From Lacisediminihabitans sp. (GTDB lineage: Bacteria > Actinomycetota > Actinomycetes > Actinomycetales > Microbacteriaceae), in contig JANYGT010000030.1 in assembly GCA_025362355.1 (NCBI GenBank), positions 1-56,646 on the forward strand: 56,646 nucleotides of DNA. The letters are read 5' to 3'. This document shows, in pieces, positions 29,975 through 41,262 of the stretch. Numbering within the stretch: position 1 is the stretch's first letter; each line of letters opens with the position of its first letter. The translations under genes were made by a program, and so were the position numbers. Under the pieces are notes generated by a model. That model ran no database searches and was not told where the DNA came from. It was given only the letters and a program-made list of their open reading frames with translations.

Positions 29975-31324
29975 TCAGTCGGAGCCGATCACCGCGGCGA
30001 ACGCGAGATAGTCGGATGCCGCCTGCTCGGCATACGCCAAGCCCCAGGCCAGCAGGGCCTCATCCGACTTCGTCGAGTCACCGAGGTACCCCGCCACCTC
30101 CCGGGACCGGGGGCTCTGAGCGTGCGCGCGCGCCAGCACGATGCCGCAACCCCGCGCATAGCTGACGAACTGCGAGGGCGTGAGCGAGTCGATGACGACC
30201 GAGCTCTTCATGTCGCGGAACTGCCGCACGTAGAAGTCGTGCCCGTTGAACCGGACGTGGCCCAGGAATACGTCGGACACGGCCTGCAGCACGCGCTGCA
30301 AGTCGACGACCCGTCGCCCCTCGTGCGCGGTCGCCGCGCCCTGACCGCCGTGCGAGACGAGGACGGAGGCCACGGCCTCCTTCACCTGCAGCACGAGCGG
30401 TTCGCCGAGCGGGCCGGTGAGGAGCACGACGAAGCACCGGGTCCCGACGCTCCCCACGCCGACCACCCGGCGCGCCGAATCGGTGAGTTCGTACTGATCA
30501 AGGAGGACCGCGACATCCGGGGCCACGGTCGCCCGGTACTCCTGGAAGATGGCGAGGCGGTCGATGCTCGCGTTCTCGACCTCGTGGCTGAGCACGGGCG
30601 GATCGTCGACGAACACGCGGCGCCCATCCTGCCCGATCTGGGTCGACTTCTCGACGAAGTGCGCCGAGGTGCGTCGGCGTGCCTGTCGGATCGTCTTCTC
30701 AAGGATCCGCTGCCCGCTGGAGTCGAGCGTCCCGAGGATCACGTCGGTGTCGAGTCGCGAGTAGTAGCGGTCGGTCACCCCGAGGTGCATCATGTCGCGC
30801 AACCCGATCCGATACGCCGCCGCCGCCCGGAGGCCCGCGGTGCGCGCGTCCTTCTCCGGGAAGCCAGCCTGCCGCGCTCCGATGATCGCGCTCGTGACGA
30901 GGCGTTTGACATCCCACTCCCACGGCGCGACCGAAGCCTCGTCGAAGTCGTTGAGGTCGAAGACGAGGGTGCGCTGCGGGGAGGCGAAGAAGCCGAAGTT
31001 GGTAACGTGCGCATCGCCGCAGCTGATCACGTCGATGCCACTGGACGGCTCGCGACCGAGGTCCGCCGCCATCTGGGCCGCGCTGCCGCGGAAAAAGGAG
31101 AAAGGGTCGGCGGCCATGCGCGCCATCCGAAGCGGCACGAGCGCCGGCAGCCTGCTCGCGTTCTGCGCGTCGAGCAATGTGAACGGATCGCGGTCGGACG
31201 GCGCGTAGCTCGCCATCCGGGTGCGCGGGAACGCCGCGCGCGCCGCGACGCCCGCCGCAACCTGATCGGCCGCGGTCCGCAGCCGCGCGGCCACGATCCG
31301 ACTACTTGGACTCGAGGGCGGCAT
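29975..31324 (-). CDS. DUF2252 domain-containing protein
   Basis: MAADPFSFFRGSAAQMAADL; ISCGDAHVTNFGFFASPQRTLVFDLNDFDEA. Confidence 0.93.
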   Translation of the reverse strand: MPPSSPSSRIVAARLRTAADQVAAGVAARAAFPRTRMASYAPSDRDPFTLLDAQNASRLPALVPLRMARMAADPFSFFRGSAAQMAADLGREPSSGIDVISCGDAHVTNFGFFASPQRTLVFDLNDFDEASVAPWEWDVKRLVTSAIIGARQAGFPEKDARTAGLRAAAAYRIGLRDMMHLGVTDRYYSRLDTDVILGTLDSSGQRILEKTIRQARRRTSAHFVEKSTQIGQDGRRVFVDDPPVLSHEVENASIDRLAIFQEYRATVAPDVAVLLDQYELTDSARRVVGVGSVGTRCFVVLLTGPLGEPLVLQVKEAVASVLVSHGGQGAATAHEGRRVVDLQRVLQAVSDVFLGHVRFNGHDFYVRQFRDMKSSVVIDSLTPSQFVSYARGCGIVLARAHAQSPRSREVAGYLGDSTKSDEALLAWGLAYAEQAASDYLAFAAVIGSD

Positions 31325-31877
31325 CCGGCATGGTGCGCGGGAAAGCCAGCAGCACGCCGACCCCGACCACGATCAGCAGGACGGCCGCGAAGGCGATGAA
31401 CGCCGAGCCCACCAGGGCCGGGGCGAATAGGAACGCGAAGCCCGCCAGCAGCGAGATCGCGCCGCCGGCGATCCCCCAGCCGCTGACCCGGCCGGAGCGG
31501 GTCGACGCGACGATGTCTGTCGCTCCGCCGAGGATCCAGCCGATCCCGATCACGATGGCGATGAAGGTGGCGCCGCCCGCCGGGTTCGAGATGGTCAGGA
31601 TGCCCGCGATGGCGACCAGGGCACCAACGACGATTCCGACGAAGAACCAGCGGCCGATCGCGTCGCGCAGCGCGATGCTCCGGGCGATCCGGGAGACGCC
31701 CGAGATGAGCAGGAAGATGCCGAACAGCACGCCGATGGTGGTGATGACCACGCCCGGCCAGACCAGCGCGATCACGCCGAACACGATCGCGACGATCGCG
31801 ACGATGATCACGGCGGCGCGCACGATGGCGAAAAGCTGGGCGTTGTTCGTGGGCACGGGGAGGGTCGGGACGGTCAT
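31302..31877 (-). CDS. HdeD/DUF308-like membrane protein
   Basis: Six-TM pattern; LVWPGVVITTIGVLFGIFLLISGVSRI. Confidence 0.85.
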   Translation of the reverse strand: MTVPTLPVPTNNAQLFAIVRAAVIIVAIVAIVFGVIALVWPGVVITTIGVLFGIFLLISGVSRIARSIALRDAIGRWFFVGIVVGALVAIAGILTISNPAGGATFIAIVIGIGWILGGATDIVASTRSGRVSGWGIAGGAISLLAGFAFLFAPALVGSAFIAFAAVLLIVVGVGVLLAFPRTMPDAALESK

Positions 31878-32530
31878 GATGACTTCGATTCTGTGAGGGT
31901 CTGAGGGGAAGCGGATTCCAGGGGACGCTGCAGCAGTTCGACCAGCAAGAGCGCGAGCAGCGACACCAGCGTCGTGCTCAGGATCACGCCGACCGTCAAC
32001 GGCCGCACGAACAGCACGATCAGTACGGCCACGAGACCGATCAGGTACCGGATGACGCGGCGCGCCGAGTGCAGCCACACACCGAACTCGCCCGTCGTCA
32101 GCCCGCGCTGCGCGGCCGCGGAGCGGACCGAGCTCACCGCGGTGTCGCCCACGGCGCGCAGCCGTGCCGGCACGCCGTTCGCGCGCCCAAACCACGCCGC
32201 GAGCGCGACGAGCACGGCAACGAACACCACGACGACCGCCGAACTGCGGGTGAACGCGGTGACCTGGTCGAACACGACCGTGACGACGGCGGCCGGTAGC
32301 ACGTTGATCGCGAGCGTCTGCAGAGCGAAGACTCGTCCCAGGTCGATGGCGATGACGACGAGGAGGGAGGTGACGGCCAGGGCCGCTCCGGCCCAGACGA
32401 CATCCGCGGCGCCTCGGCGCGCCTCGCGATGAGGCGCGCGCCAGCTGAGGGAGGTAAAGTCGCGGCTTGGCCCGAGAGGATCTCGACCTCCGTTCGAGGC
32501 AGCGCCACTTCGCGCGTTACGGTTGCGCAT
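31874..32530 (-). CDS. Multi-TM hypothetical membrane protein (start uncertain)
   Basis: At least four hydrophobic helices in frame; 4-bp overlap with HdeD-like gene; start chosen at CAT 32528-32530. Confidence 0.65.
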   Translation of the reverse strand: MRNRNARSGAASNGGRDPLGPSRDFTSLSWRAPHREARRGAADVVWAGAALAVTSLLVVIAIDLGRVFALQTLAINVLPAAVVTVVFDQVTAFTRSSAVVVVFVAVLVALAAWFGRANGVPARLRAVGDTAVSSVRSAAAQRGLTTGEFGVWLHSARRVIRYLIGLVAVLIVLFVRPLTVGVILSTTLVSLLALLLVELLQRPLESASPQTLTESKSS

Positions 32531-33158
32531 GACCATCGTCGGCTCCGTCGGCTCCGTCGCCTCCTTCGCGGTCGAGCAAAGCAGCCCGGTGCGCAGCGCG
32601 CGCCAGACCGAGGTCTTCGAGCGGCTCATCGACCTGACGCTGGAGCGCGGCTTCGCGCGGTACACGCTCGAGGAGGCGGCGATCGTGCTGCGCTGCTCGA
32701 AGTCGACGATCTATGTGCTGGCCGGCACGCGCGAGCAGCTGATCCGGGCCGTCGTGGTGGCGTTCTTCCGACGCGCGGCGGAGCGCGTCGAGCAGCGGGT
32801 GGCCGCGGCGTCCGACCCGGTGCGGCGCATCGAAACCTACCTGCTGGCCGTCGCCGACGAGCTGCGGCCGGCATCCGCGGAGTTCATGGATGATGTGGCG
32901 GCGTTCTCACCCACCCGCGAGATCTACGAGCGCAACACCGCGATCGCGGCCGAGCGCGTGAAGCAGCTCATCTTGGACGGCATCGAGAGCAGGGCGTTCC
33001 GCGACGTGCCGACTGCGTTCATCGCCGAGGTGGTGAGCTCGGTGATGGTCCGGATCCAGCAGCGGGCCGTCGCGCGCAACACCGGCCTGAGCGATGCCGA
33101 GGCCTACGCCGACCTGGCGAGCCTGGTCGTGAACGGGATCATCCGCTCCACCGTCTAA
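32529..33158 (+). CDS. TetR family transcriptional regulator
   Basis: [50 protein letters not shown]. Confidence 0.9.
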   Translation: MTIVGSVGSVASFAVEQSSPVRSARQTEVFERLIDLTLERGFARYTLEEAAIVLRCSKSTIYVLAGTREQLIRAVVVAFFRRAAERVEQRVAAASDPVRRIETYLLAVADELRPASAEFMDDVAAFSPTREIYERNTAIAAERVKQLILDGIESRAFRDVPTAFIAEVVSSVMVRIQQRAVARNTGLSDAEAYADLASLVVNGIIRSTV

Positions 33159-34369
33159 ACCTTCGGCACCCGGATGATCAGCGCGTCGCCCTGACCGCCG
33201 CCGCCGCAGAGCGCTGCCGCCCCGATGCCGCCGCCGCGCCGCTGGAGCTCGAGCGCGAGGTGCAGCACGAGGCGGGCGCCCGACATCCCGATCGGATGCC
33301 CGATCGCGATCGCCCCACCGCTCACGTTGACCCGTGCCGGGTCGACGCCGAGTTCCGTCGTGGATGCCAGACCGACGGCCGCGAAAGCCTCGTTGATCTC
33401 GATCAGGTCGAGGTCGGCGGGAGTGATGCCCTCGCGCGCGCAGGCGGCCGCGATGGCGTTCGCCGGCTGGGACTGGAGCGACGAGTCTGGGCCGGCGACC
33501 ATGCCATGGGCGCCGATCTCGGCGAGCCAGGCGAGGCCCAGGGAGTCGGCGTGCGCCCTGTCCATGACGACCATCGCGCACGCGCCATCCGAGATCGGGG
33601 AGGCATTGCCCGCCGTCACGGTACCGTCTGCCCGGAAGGCGCCCGGCAGTTTCGCGAGCGTCTCGACCGTGGTGTCGGGGCGGATCCCCTCGTCGCGCTG
33701 GACGACGACGGGAGACCCGCGTCGCTGCGGCACCGACACCGGGACGACCTCGTCGGAGAACTCGCCGGCATCCCAGGCGGCCGCCGCGCGCTGGTGCGAG
33801 GCCGCGGCGAACCCGTCCTGGGAGGCGCGACTCAGCGGCGCGCGATCGTTGACCGTCTCGGTCAGCAGGCCCATCGCCTCGCTCGTGAAGGCATCCTCGA
33901 GACCATCGACCGCCATGTGATCGACCATCGTGATCGCCCCGAATTTGGTGCCGACTCGGGAGCCCTTCAGCAGGTGCGGTGCCTGCGACATCGACTCCTG
34001 GCCGCCCGCCACGATCGTGGTCGCGTCGCCCGAGCGGATGAACTGGTCGGCCATGATCACGGCCTGGATGCCAGACAGGCACACCTTGCTGACAGTCGTC
34101 GACGGCACGCCCATCGGGATGCCGCCCGCCACCGCCGCCTGCCGTGCGGGCAGCTGCCCCGCGCCGGCGGTCAGCACCTGGCCCATGATCACGTAGTCGA
34201 CGTCGGATCCCCCGACGCCCGCCTTCTCCAGCGCGCCCGCGATGGCGACGCCACCGAGCTCGGCCGCGCTCAGGGTCGACAGCCCTCCAAGGAGTTTTCC
34301 GATCGGGGTGCGGGCCCCCGCGACGATGACGCTGGAGCGTGCCCGCCCCGCGCCGACCGAGGTGGTCAC
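33155..34369 (-). CDS. Acetyl-CoA acetyltransferase (thiolase)
   Basis: [68 protein letters not shown]. Confidence 0.96.
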   Translation of the reverse strand: MTTSVGAGRARSSVIVAGARTPIGKLLGGLSTLSAAELGGVAIAGALEKAGVGGSDVDYVIMGQVLTAGAGQLPARQAAVAGGIPMGVPSTTVSKVCLSGIQAVIMADQFIRSGDATTIVAGGQESMSQAPHLLKGSRVGTKFGAITMVDHMAVDGLEDAFTSEAMGLLTETVNDRAPLSRASQDGFAAASHQRAAAAWDAGEFSDEVVPVSVPQRRGSPVVVQRDEGIRPDTTVETLAKLPGAFRADGTVTAGNASPISDGACAMVVMDRAHADSLGLAWLAEIGAHGMVAGPDSSLQSQPANAIAAACAREGITPADLDLIEINEAFAAVGLASTTELGVDPARVNVSGGAIAIGHPIGMSGARLVLHLALELQRRGGGIGAAALCGGGGQGDALIIRVPKV

Positions 34370-35130
34370 TGCGGCGCCATTCGGATCGCGCCATCCATGC
34401 GGATGGTCTCGCCGTTCAGGTAGTCGTGCTCGACGAGCATGAGCACGAGTTGCGCGTATTCCTCCGCCCGCCCGAGGCGGTGCGGGAACGGCACGCTCGC
34501 CGCCAGCGAGGCGTTGACCTCCTCGCCGAGGGAGGCCAGCATCGGGGTGTCCATGATGCCCGGAGCGATCGTGTTGACGCGGATACCGTTGCGTGCCAGG
34601 TCGCGCGCGGCGGTGATCGTCATGGCGACTACGCCGCCCTTCGACGCCGAGTAGGCGATTTGCCCGATCTGCCCCTCGTACGCCGCGACGGACGCCGTGT
34701 TGACGACCAGCCCGCGCTGCCCGAACTCGTCGACCGGGTCGGTCGCGGCAATGGCTTCGGCCGCCAGCCGCATCACGTTGAAGGTGCCGACCAGGTTCAC
34801 CGCGATGGTCTTCTGGAAGGTCGCGAGGTCGTGCGCCCCCTTCGACGACAGGATGCGGCGTGCCGGCGCGATCCCCGCGCAGTTGACCACGAGCCGCAGC
34901 GGGCGGTCCGCGTCGAGGGTGGACAGCGCCGCGAGCACGTCCTCCTCACTCGTGACGTCGCCGCCGATCAACGTGACGCCGTCTGCGGGCGAAACCGCGG
35001 GATGCTCGACCGCCGACGGTAGGTCGAACCCCAGCACGGTCACCCCCTTCGACGCGAGGAGGGCGGCCGCGGCGGCGCCGAGCCCCGAGGCGGCACCGGT
35101 GACGAGGGCGGAGGATCCGGAGAGCTGCAT
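34366..35130 (-). CDS. SDR family 3-hydroxyacyl-CoA dehydrogenase-like
   Basis: [40 protein letters not shown]. Confidence 0.94.
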   Translation of the reverse strand: MQLSGSSALVTGAASGLGAAAAALLASKGVTVLGFDLPSAVEHPAVSPADGVTLIGGDVTSEEDVLAALSTLDADRPLRLVVNCAGIAPARRILSSKGAHDLATFQKTIAVNLVGTFNVMRLAAEAIAATDPVDEFGQRGLVVNTASVAAYEGQIGQIAYSASKGGVVAMTITAARDLARNGIRVNTIAPGIMDTPMLASLGEEVNASLAASVPFPHRLGRAEEYAQLVLMLVEHDYLNGETIRMDGAIRMAPQ

Positions 35131-35212
35131 GCGTTCGACGGTACTCCCGCGTCACCTGGACGTGGGCTCCGACTCCCAGCGGGCCGTCGCCCCGCCTTGC
35201 TACCGTCGAAGG

Positions 35213-35989
35213 ATGACCGAGCCCACCACCGTCCAGAAGGCCAAACTTCTTCGTACCCTGTACCAGGCCCCCGAGATCGTGCGCGTCGTGAACGTCTGGG
35301 ATGCCATCTCGACGAAGGTCGTCGCCAACCTCCCCGAGACGAGGGCCATCGCGACGGCCGGGCATTCCATCGCCGCCATGTACGGATATGCCGACGGCAG
35401 CATGCCTCTCGATCTCGCGCTGCAGGGGGTCGAGACCATCGTGAAGGCCACCGAGCTGCCGGTCACGGCCGACTTGGATGACGGCTACGCCGAGCCCGGC
35501 GAGACGATCCGCCGTGCCATCGCGATCGGCGCGGTCGGTGCCAACGTCGAGGACCGGCTGAAGCCGCTCAGCGAGTCCGTCGCCCGCGTGAAGGCGGTCA
35601 TCGCCGCCGCCGAGGCGGAGGGCGTGCCGTTCCAGCTGAACGCACGCACGGATGCCATCGCGCGCGGGGAAGGTCCGCTCGACGGCCGCCTCACCGACGC
35701 CATCGAGCGGGGCAAAGCCTTCCTGGCCGAGGGCGCAGCCCTGGTCTTCATCCCGGGACTCACCGACCGCGAATCGGTCGAACGCGTCGTCGCGGCTCTG
35801 GGTCGCAACACCATCAGCGTGATCGGCCTGCCCGGCGCCCTCACCGCCACCGAGTACGAGGAGCTGGGCGTCGCCCGCATCTCGTACGGCCCGCTGCCGC
35901 AGCGCGCGGCGCTTGCCGCTCTGCAGGCGCTCGCGATCGACCTCTACGGCAATGGAGTGATCTCGAGGGATCTGCCCGCGCTCAACTGA
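35213..35989 (+). CDS. Isocitrate lyase/PEP mutase family protein
   Basis: NVWDAISTKVVANL; VTADLDDGYAEPGETIRRAIAIGAVGANVEDRL. Confidence 0.93.
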   Translation: MTEPTTVQKAKLLRTLYQAPEIVRVVNVWDAISTKVVANLPETRAIATAGHSIAAMYGYADGSMPLDLALQGVETIVKATELPVTADLDDGYAEPGETIRRAIAIGAVGANVEDRLKPLSESVARVKAVIAAAEAEGVPFQLNARTDAIARGEGPLDGRLTDAIERGKAFLAEGAALVFIPGLTDRESVERVVAALGRNTISVIGLPGALTATEYEELGVARISYGPLPQRAALAALQALAIDLYGNGVISRDLPALN

Positions 35990-36617
35990 GTGGCGAGTCG
36001 GGTTCGATCACCCTCGCCCGTTCCGCTGCTCGGCGGGGACGCATCGCGATGACCTCGAACAGCACGCCGAAGAGGATCACGGCGACGATCGCGACGCCGG
36101 CCCCGAGCAGCGGCATCGATGAGAAGGCGGTACCCGCGACCAACGCGACCACCACGTGGTAGGTCGTGTAGACGGTCGACGCGGCGAACGAGATCGGCAG
36201 GTAGCGCCGCACGCGAAGCCGTCCTGCCCCGGCGGTCATGGTGACAGCGACGCGGGCGAAGGGAACGAACTTCGCGATCATCAGGAACACCGTCGGTCGA
36301 CGCAGCAGCCCGGCGGCCGCCCAGGCGAACGCGCGCGCCACCCGCGGGCGACGCATCCACGACCAGCGATCGATGCCGACCGTGCGGCCGAGGAGGAACG
36401 CGATGCCGTCGCCGATCATGGTCGCGACGATCGCGACGACCAGCACGACCCAGACCACCGGCCCGTGACCGGATGCGCCGAGCGCCGCCAGCGTCACGAC
36501 CCCGGTCTCCCCCGGGACGAACGGGAAGAAGCCGTCGATAATCAGAATCCCGGCCATCACCGCGTACGCCCACGGGGAGCCCACCAGCGCGGTGAGAAAA
36601 TCCGTCACCTCGGCCAT
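35982..36617 (-). CDS. DedA family membrane protein
   Basis: GFFPFVPGETGVVTLAALGA; KFVPFARVAVTMTAGAGRLRVRRYLP. Confidence 0.93.
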   Translation of the reverse strand: MAEVTDFLTALVGSPWAYAVMAGILIIDGFFPFVPGETGVVTLAALGASGHGPVVWVVLVVAIVATMIGDGIAFLLGRTVGIDRWSWMRRPRVARAFAWAAAGLLRRPTVFLMIAKFVPFARVAVTMTAGAGRLRVRRYLPISFAASTVYTTYHVVVALVAGTAFSSMPLLGAGVAIVAVILFGVLFEVIAMRPRRAAERARVIEPDSPLS

Positions 36618-36679
36618 GCGGGGAGGCTAGCTCGCCCGCACCAAGAATTGGCTAACTCGCGACGAACGGAAACCGCCGA

Positions 36680-37348
36680 CTACCGCAGCACCGAGTCGAT
36701 GCCACCCCACAGGTGCGCGCGGTACCGCGAGTCTGAGAAGTACTCGTCGCGATGGCCGAGCGCCGTGTACCAGGTGCGACCCGCGCCGAAAGCGCCGTGC
36801 CAGCTGATCGGATGCCGCTCCCCCATGGGTGCGCCGTCGGTGTCGTACGTCGACTCGTCGACCTCGAGCAGCACCTCGACGCGGTCGCTCGGATCCGAGG
36901 TGTAGATGTACCACTCGTCAGTCCACGTCCACGGATCGGGCAGGCCCCGCGTCGACGGGTGACTCGGATCGATCACCCGCAGCTGCGCGCTCTGCAGCTG
37001 CAGCGCGTCGTTCGGGTGGGAGAGGAACCGTGCGCCGATGATCTGCTCGAACTCGGGCCAGCTCCATTCGGCGTCCGAGGCGGAGTGGATGCCGGCGAAG
37101 CCGCCGCCTCCGCGCACGAATCCGGCGAGCGCCGCGCGCTGCTCGCCGTCGAGCACGTCGCCGGAGGCGTCCAGCCAGACGGTCGCGGCATACGGCGCGA
37201 GTCCGGCCTCGCTGAAAGACCCGCCGTCCTCCGTGTGATCGAGCTCGACTCCTGCCTCGGCCGCGAGCTCCCGGAGCGCCACGACCCCGGCCGGGATCGA
37301 CTCGTGCCGATAGCCGGTGGTCTTGGTGAAGAGCAGGGCACGCTGCAT
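36680..37348 (-). CDS. ThuA domain-containing protein
   Basis: [63 protein letters not shown]. Confidence 0.95.
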   Translation of the reverse strand: MQRALLFTKTTGYRHESIPAGVVALRELAAEAGVELDHTEDGGSFSEAGLAPYAATVWLDASGDVLDGEQRAALAGFVRGGGGFAGIHSASDAEWSWPEFEQIIGARFLSHPNDALQLQSAQLRVIDPSHPSTRGLPDPWTWTDEWYIYTSDPSDRVEVLLEVDESTYDTDGAPMGERHPISWHGAFGAGRTWYTALGHRDEYFSDSRYRAHLWGGIDSVLR

Positions 37349-37409
37349 GATTCTCCTTCGAATCGGCGGGCGGGTGCGGTCGGAGCGGGGGCGAGACGAG
37401 TGCGGGCAG

Positions 37410-37680
<271 letters not shown>

Positions 37681-37731
37681 GGGGCCACCCACACGGCTCA
37701 CCGCGGATCGGAGCGGGTCAGACCAGCGGCG

Positions 37732-38112
37732 TCAGGCGAGGAAGGCGACGACCGCCGCGACCACGGCGATCGCGAGCGACAGCACGATGATCAGAACGGC
37801 CTTGCGCTGGTCCGCCGTGCGGTACTCCGCTTCATACACGGCCTCCTCGGCCCCGATGTCACCGAAGTTGAAGAGGCCCTGCGTGCCGAAGCGCACGCAG
37901 AAGTGGAAGGCGCCCTGCAGGAATCCGGTGGCGGCCATCCCGGCCGGAAGCACGACCAGCAGACGGAACGCGGGCGGGAAGCCGAACGCGAAGGCGATGA
38001 CGATGAACACGACACTCACGGCGAGCCCGATCCAGCCGAGCAGGCGGCGCTGGCGGATCTCGGCGGGGCCGATGTTGCACACGCCGGGCTGATAGACGTT
38101 CGTCGAGGCCAT
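37732..38112 (-). CDS. Small membrane protein (about 126 aa)
   Basis: [36 protein letters not shown]...; four hydrophobic helices. Confidence 0.8.
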   Translation of the reverse strand: MASTNVYQPGVCNIGPAEIRQRRLLGWIGLAVSVVFIVIAFAFGFPPAFRLLVVLPAGMAATGFLQGAFHFCVRFGTQGLFNFGDIGAEEAVYEAEYRTADQRKAVLIIVLSLAIAVVAAVVAFLA

Positions 38113-38165
38113 GGTCGAAGTCTCGCAGCGTGCGGCGGCATGCGCTGGCAGGACCGCTCTCGCAC

Positions 38166-38750
38166 TCAGATCTGGAAGAACCAGTCCTCGGGCGTCAGAC
38201 CGGCATCCGGTCCGACCGCGTCGGCGGCGATCGCTCGCGTACGGGGGCGAGCTGTCGCGGGCGCCCCGACGAGCAGCGAGTCGGGTGGCGCATCCCGCAC
38301 CACGACCGCGGCCGCGCCGATGGCCGAGTCCGACCCGATCATGATCGGTCCGAGCACTGAGGCGCCGGTGCCGATCGTGACGCGGTCGCCGATCATCGGA
38401 TGCCGCTGCCCCGGCTTCTCGCTGACTCCGCCCAGCGTGACCCCGTGGTAGACCAGCACATCGTCGCCGACGACCGCCGTCTCGCCGATGACCACTCCCA
38501 TGCCGTGGTCGATGAAGACGCGTCGCCCGATCGTGGCACCGGGATGGATCTCGACCCCCGTGCGCCGCCGGGCCAGGTTGGAGAGCATCCGGGCCGGCAG
38601 CCGTGCGCCGCCGTTCCACCAGGAGTGGGCGACGCGGTGGTACCAGAGCGCGTGCACGCCCGGATACGTCAGGAACACCTCGAGTCGCGACCGCGCGGCC
38701 GGGTCGCGGCGCAGGGCTGTCGCGAGGTCCTCGCGGACTCGCGCGAACAT
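38166..38750 (-). CDS. cysE: Serine O-acetyltransferase
   Basis: [45 protein letters not shown] hexapeptide repeats; adjacent cysK. Confidence 0.95.
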   Translation of the reverse strand: MFARVREDLATALRRDPAARSRLEVFLTYPGVHALWYHRVAHSWWNGGARLPARMLSNLARRRTGVEIHPGATIGRRVFIDHGMGVVIGETAVVGDDVLVYHGVTLGGVSEKPGQRHPMIGDRVTIGTGASVLGPIMIGSDSAIGAAAVVVRDAPPDSLLVGAPATARPRTRAIAADAVGPDAGLTPEDWFFQI

Positions 38751-38751
38751 C

Positions 38752-39687
38752 TCAGCCGACGAGATCTTCGTAGAGGACCGTCGACAGGTACCGCTCGCCG
38801 AAGCTGGCGACGATGACGACGATCGTCTTGCCGGCGTTCTCGGGGCGCTTCGCGAGCTCGACGGCCGCAAACACCGTCGCACCGGACGACATGCCGCCGA
38901 GGATGCCCTCCTCAACGCCGAGACGACGCGCCATCGCGACCGACTGGTCGATGTTGACGTCGATGACCTCGTCGTAGATCTCACGGTCGAGGATCTCGGG
39001 GATGAAGTTCGGCCCGATCCCCTGGATCTTGTGCGGGCCCGCGGCACCGCCGTTCAGCAGCGGGGACTCGAGCGGCTCGACGGCGACGACCTGCAGCCCC
39101 GGCTTGTGCTCCTTGAGATATCGACCGGTCCCGCTGATCGTGCCGCCGGTGCCGACGCCCGCGACGAAGATGTCGACCGTGCCGTCGGTGTCTGCCCAGA
39201 TCTCGGGGCCGGTGGTCGCGTAGTGGATGGCCGGGTTGGCCTCGTTCTCGAACTGCTTGGCCAGCACAGCACCGGGGCGGGATGCCGCGATCTCCTCGGC
39301 CTTCTCGATTGCCGCGCGGATGCCGCCCGGGCCCGGCGTGAGCACGAGCTCGGCGCCGTATGCGCGGAGCAGCTGACGACGTTCCATGCTCATGGTCTCG
39401 GGCATCGTCAGCACGACGGTGTACCCGCGGGCCGCCCCGACCATCGCGAGCGCGATGCCGGTGTTGCCGCTCGTGGCTTCGACGATCGTGCCGCCGGGCT
39501 TCAGCTCGCCCGAGGCCTCGGCCGCGTCGACGATCGCGATGCCGAGGCGGTCCTTGACGCTCGAGGAGGGATTGAAGAACTCGAGCTTGGCGAGAACAGT
39601 CGCAGCCGCCCCGTCGGTGACCGAGTTCAGCTTGACCAGCGGGGTACCGCCGAACACATGGGTGATGTCGTCATAGATGCGCGCCAT
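38752..39687 (-). CDS. cysK: Cysteine synthase A
   Basis: [50 protein letters not shown]. Confidence 0.97.
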   Translation of the reverse strand: MARIYDDITHVFGGTPLVKLNSVTDGAAATVLAKLEFFNPSSSVKDRLGIAIVDAAEASGELKPGGTIVEATSGNTGIALAMVGAARGYTVVLTMPETMSMERRQLLRAYGAELVLTPGPGGIRAAIEKAEEIAASRPGAVLAKQFENEANPAIHYATTGPEIWADTDGTVDIFVAGVGTGGTISGTGRYLKEHKPGLQVVAVEPLESPLLNGGAAGPHKIQGIGPNFIPEILDREIYDEVIDVNIDQSVAMARRLGVEEGILGGMSSGATVFAAVELAKRPENAGKTIVVIVASFGERYLSTVLYEDLVG

Positions 39688-39790
39688 GGGGTGAGAGTAC
39701 CGCGAGAAGGTGTTCACTCGCCGGTGGGAGACGCGCAGCTACGCTACGTCTCGCGAAGGATCCTTCGCGCGGAACAGAAAGAGGAAAGCC

Positions 39791-39997
39791 ATGTCAGGAA
39801 TCGCAGACAAGTTCGACAAGGCCTACGAGTCGTTGTCGGTCGAGGAACTCGCCGACGCCCCCGTCGCCGCACTGCAGGGCGTCAGCGACGGCGATGCCGA
39901 GCACCTCAAGGCGGCGTTCGGCATCACGACCGTCGGCCAGCTCGGCACCAACAAGTACTTCCTCTGGGCCCAGGCGGTCGCCACCCTCGCGAAGTAG
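39791..39997 (+). CDS. Small helical (HhH-like) conserved protein, 68 aa
   Basis: GAGGAAAG RBS; SVEELADAPVAALQGVSDGDAEHLKAAFGITTVGQLG. Confidence 0.8.
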   Translation: MSGIADKFDKAYESLSVEELADAPVAALQGVSDGDAEHLKAAFGITTVGQLGTNKYFLWAQAVATLAK

Positions 39998-40082
39998 CTC
40001 GGATCGCGGTGGCCCGGCCCGGTGCGGTTCGGGCCACCGCCTCCCGTGGGCCGTCTCCGGGTGGGCCGCGTAGCGTGGACTC

Positions 40083-41213
40083 GTGAGCACCGATCCCGCG
40101 ACCCCCCGCCGACCGCATCCCGAGACCATCGCGGTGTCGGCCGGACGACCGCCTGCCGCCGCCGATTCACCACTGAATGTGCCGCCGACCTTCGCCTCGA
40201 CGTACACGGCGGGCGGCGACCTCGAGTATGGCCGTTTCGGCAATCCCACCTGGAGCGCGTTCGAGGAGGCCCTCGGCGCTCTGGAGGGCGGCACGTGCCG
40301 GGTGTTCGCCTCCGGGCTCGCGGCAACCGCAGCCGTGCTCGATCAGGTGCCGACCGGCGGCACGGTCGTGGTGCTCGAGCACGGCTATCTCGGCACGCAC
40401 ACCCAGCTCGCCCGGCTGGAGGAGCGCGGGCTGCTCCGCCGCGTGCTTGTGGACGCGCTCGACCCCGAGGCGATCCTCGCGGCCGCGGCCGGGGCATCCC
40501 TGGTCTGGATCGAATCGCCGACCAACCCCGCCCTCGAGGTCGTCGACATCGCCGCCATCTCCCGCGCCGCGCACGCAGCCGGAGCGCTCATGGTGGTTGA
40601 CAACACCTTCGCGACACCGATCCTGCAGCAGCCGCTCGACCTCGGCGCCGACGTTGTCGTGCACTCCGCCACCAAGTTCATCGCGGGGCACAGCGACGTC
40701 GTGATGGGAGCCGTCGTCTCGCGCGACGAGCAGCTGCTCGCCCGGGTGACCGCGTACCGATCGATCCAGGGCGCGACGCCGGGGCCGATGGAGGTGTTCC
40801 TCGCGCTGCGTGGCCTGCGGACGCTAGCGCTCCGTGTCGAGCGGGCGCAGTCGAACGCGCAGCAGCTCGTCGAACGCCTTACCGGGAACGTGGCGCTGGC
40901 CGACATCCGCTATCCCGGTTTCGGCGCGATCGTGTCGCTGGTGCTTCCGGATGCCGCGACCGCCGATCGCTTCGTCGCCAGCGTCCGGCTGGCCCGGCAC
41001 GCGACCAGCCTCGGGAGTGTTGAGACCACTCTCGAACGTCGGCGGCGCTGGCCCGGCGAAGCGCCGACCATCCCCGAGGGGCTGGTGCGCGTCTCGGTCG
41101 GCATCGAGCACGTCGACGACCTGTTCGACGACCTCTGTAGCGCTCTCGGCAGCACCCTCGACGGCGCGGTCGGTGGGGCCGGCGGGGGGGCCGGCAGCGG
41201 GGCGCCCTACTAA
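40083..41213 (+). CDS. PLP-dependent trans-sulfuration enzyme (cystathionine gamma-synthase/lyase type)
   Basis: VVDNTFATPILQQPLDLGADVVVHSATKFIAGHSDVVMGAVV. Confidence 0.94.
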   Translation: MSTDPATPRRPHPETIAVSAGRPPAAADSPLNVPPTFASTYTAGGDLEYGRFGNPTWSAFEEALGALEGGTCRVFASGLAATAAVLDQVPTGGTVVVLEHGYLGTHTQLARLEERGLLRRVLVDALDPEAILAAAAGASLVWIESPTNPALEVVDIAAISRAAHAAGALMVVDNTFATPILQQPLDLGADVVVHSATKFIAGHSDVVMGAVVSRDEQLLARVTAYRSIQGATPGPMEVFLALRGLRTLALRVERAQSNAQQLVERLTGNVALADIRYPGFGAIVSLVLPDAATADRFVASVRLARHATSLGSVETTLERRRRWPGEAPTIPEGLVRVSVGIEHVDDLFDDLCSALGSTLDGAVGGAGGGAGSGAPY

Positions 41214-41262
41214 GCTGTCGCACCACACGTGCTGACGGGGGCACGGCTCTGATGGAGGCGCA

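Noticed and set aside
29180-31399. 739-aa plus-strand ORF
   Set aside because: Antisense to DUF2252 and the ABC remnant; no recognisable domain.
39791-39997. 68-aa ORF as a toxin or novel regulator
   Set aside because: Looks like a common conserved HhH-like small actinobacterial protein; no antitoxin partner next to it.
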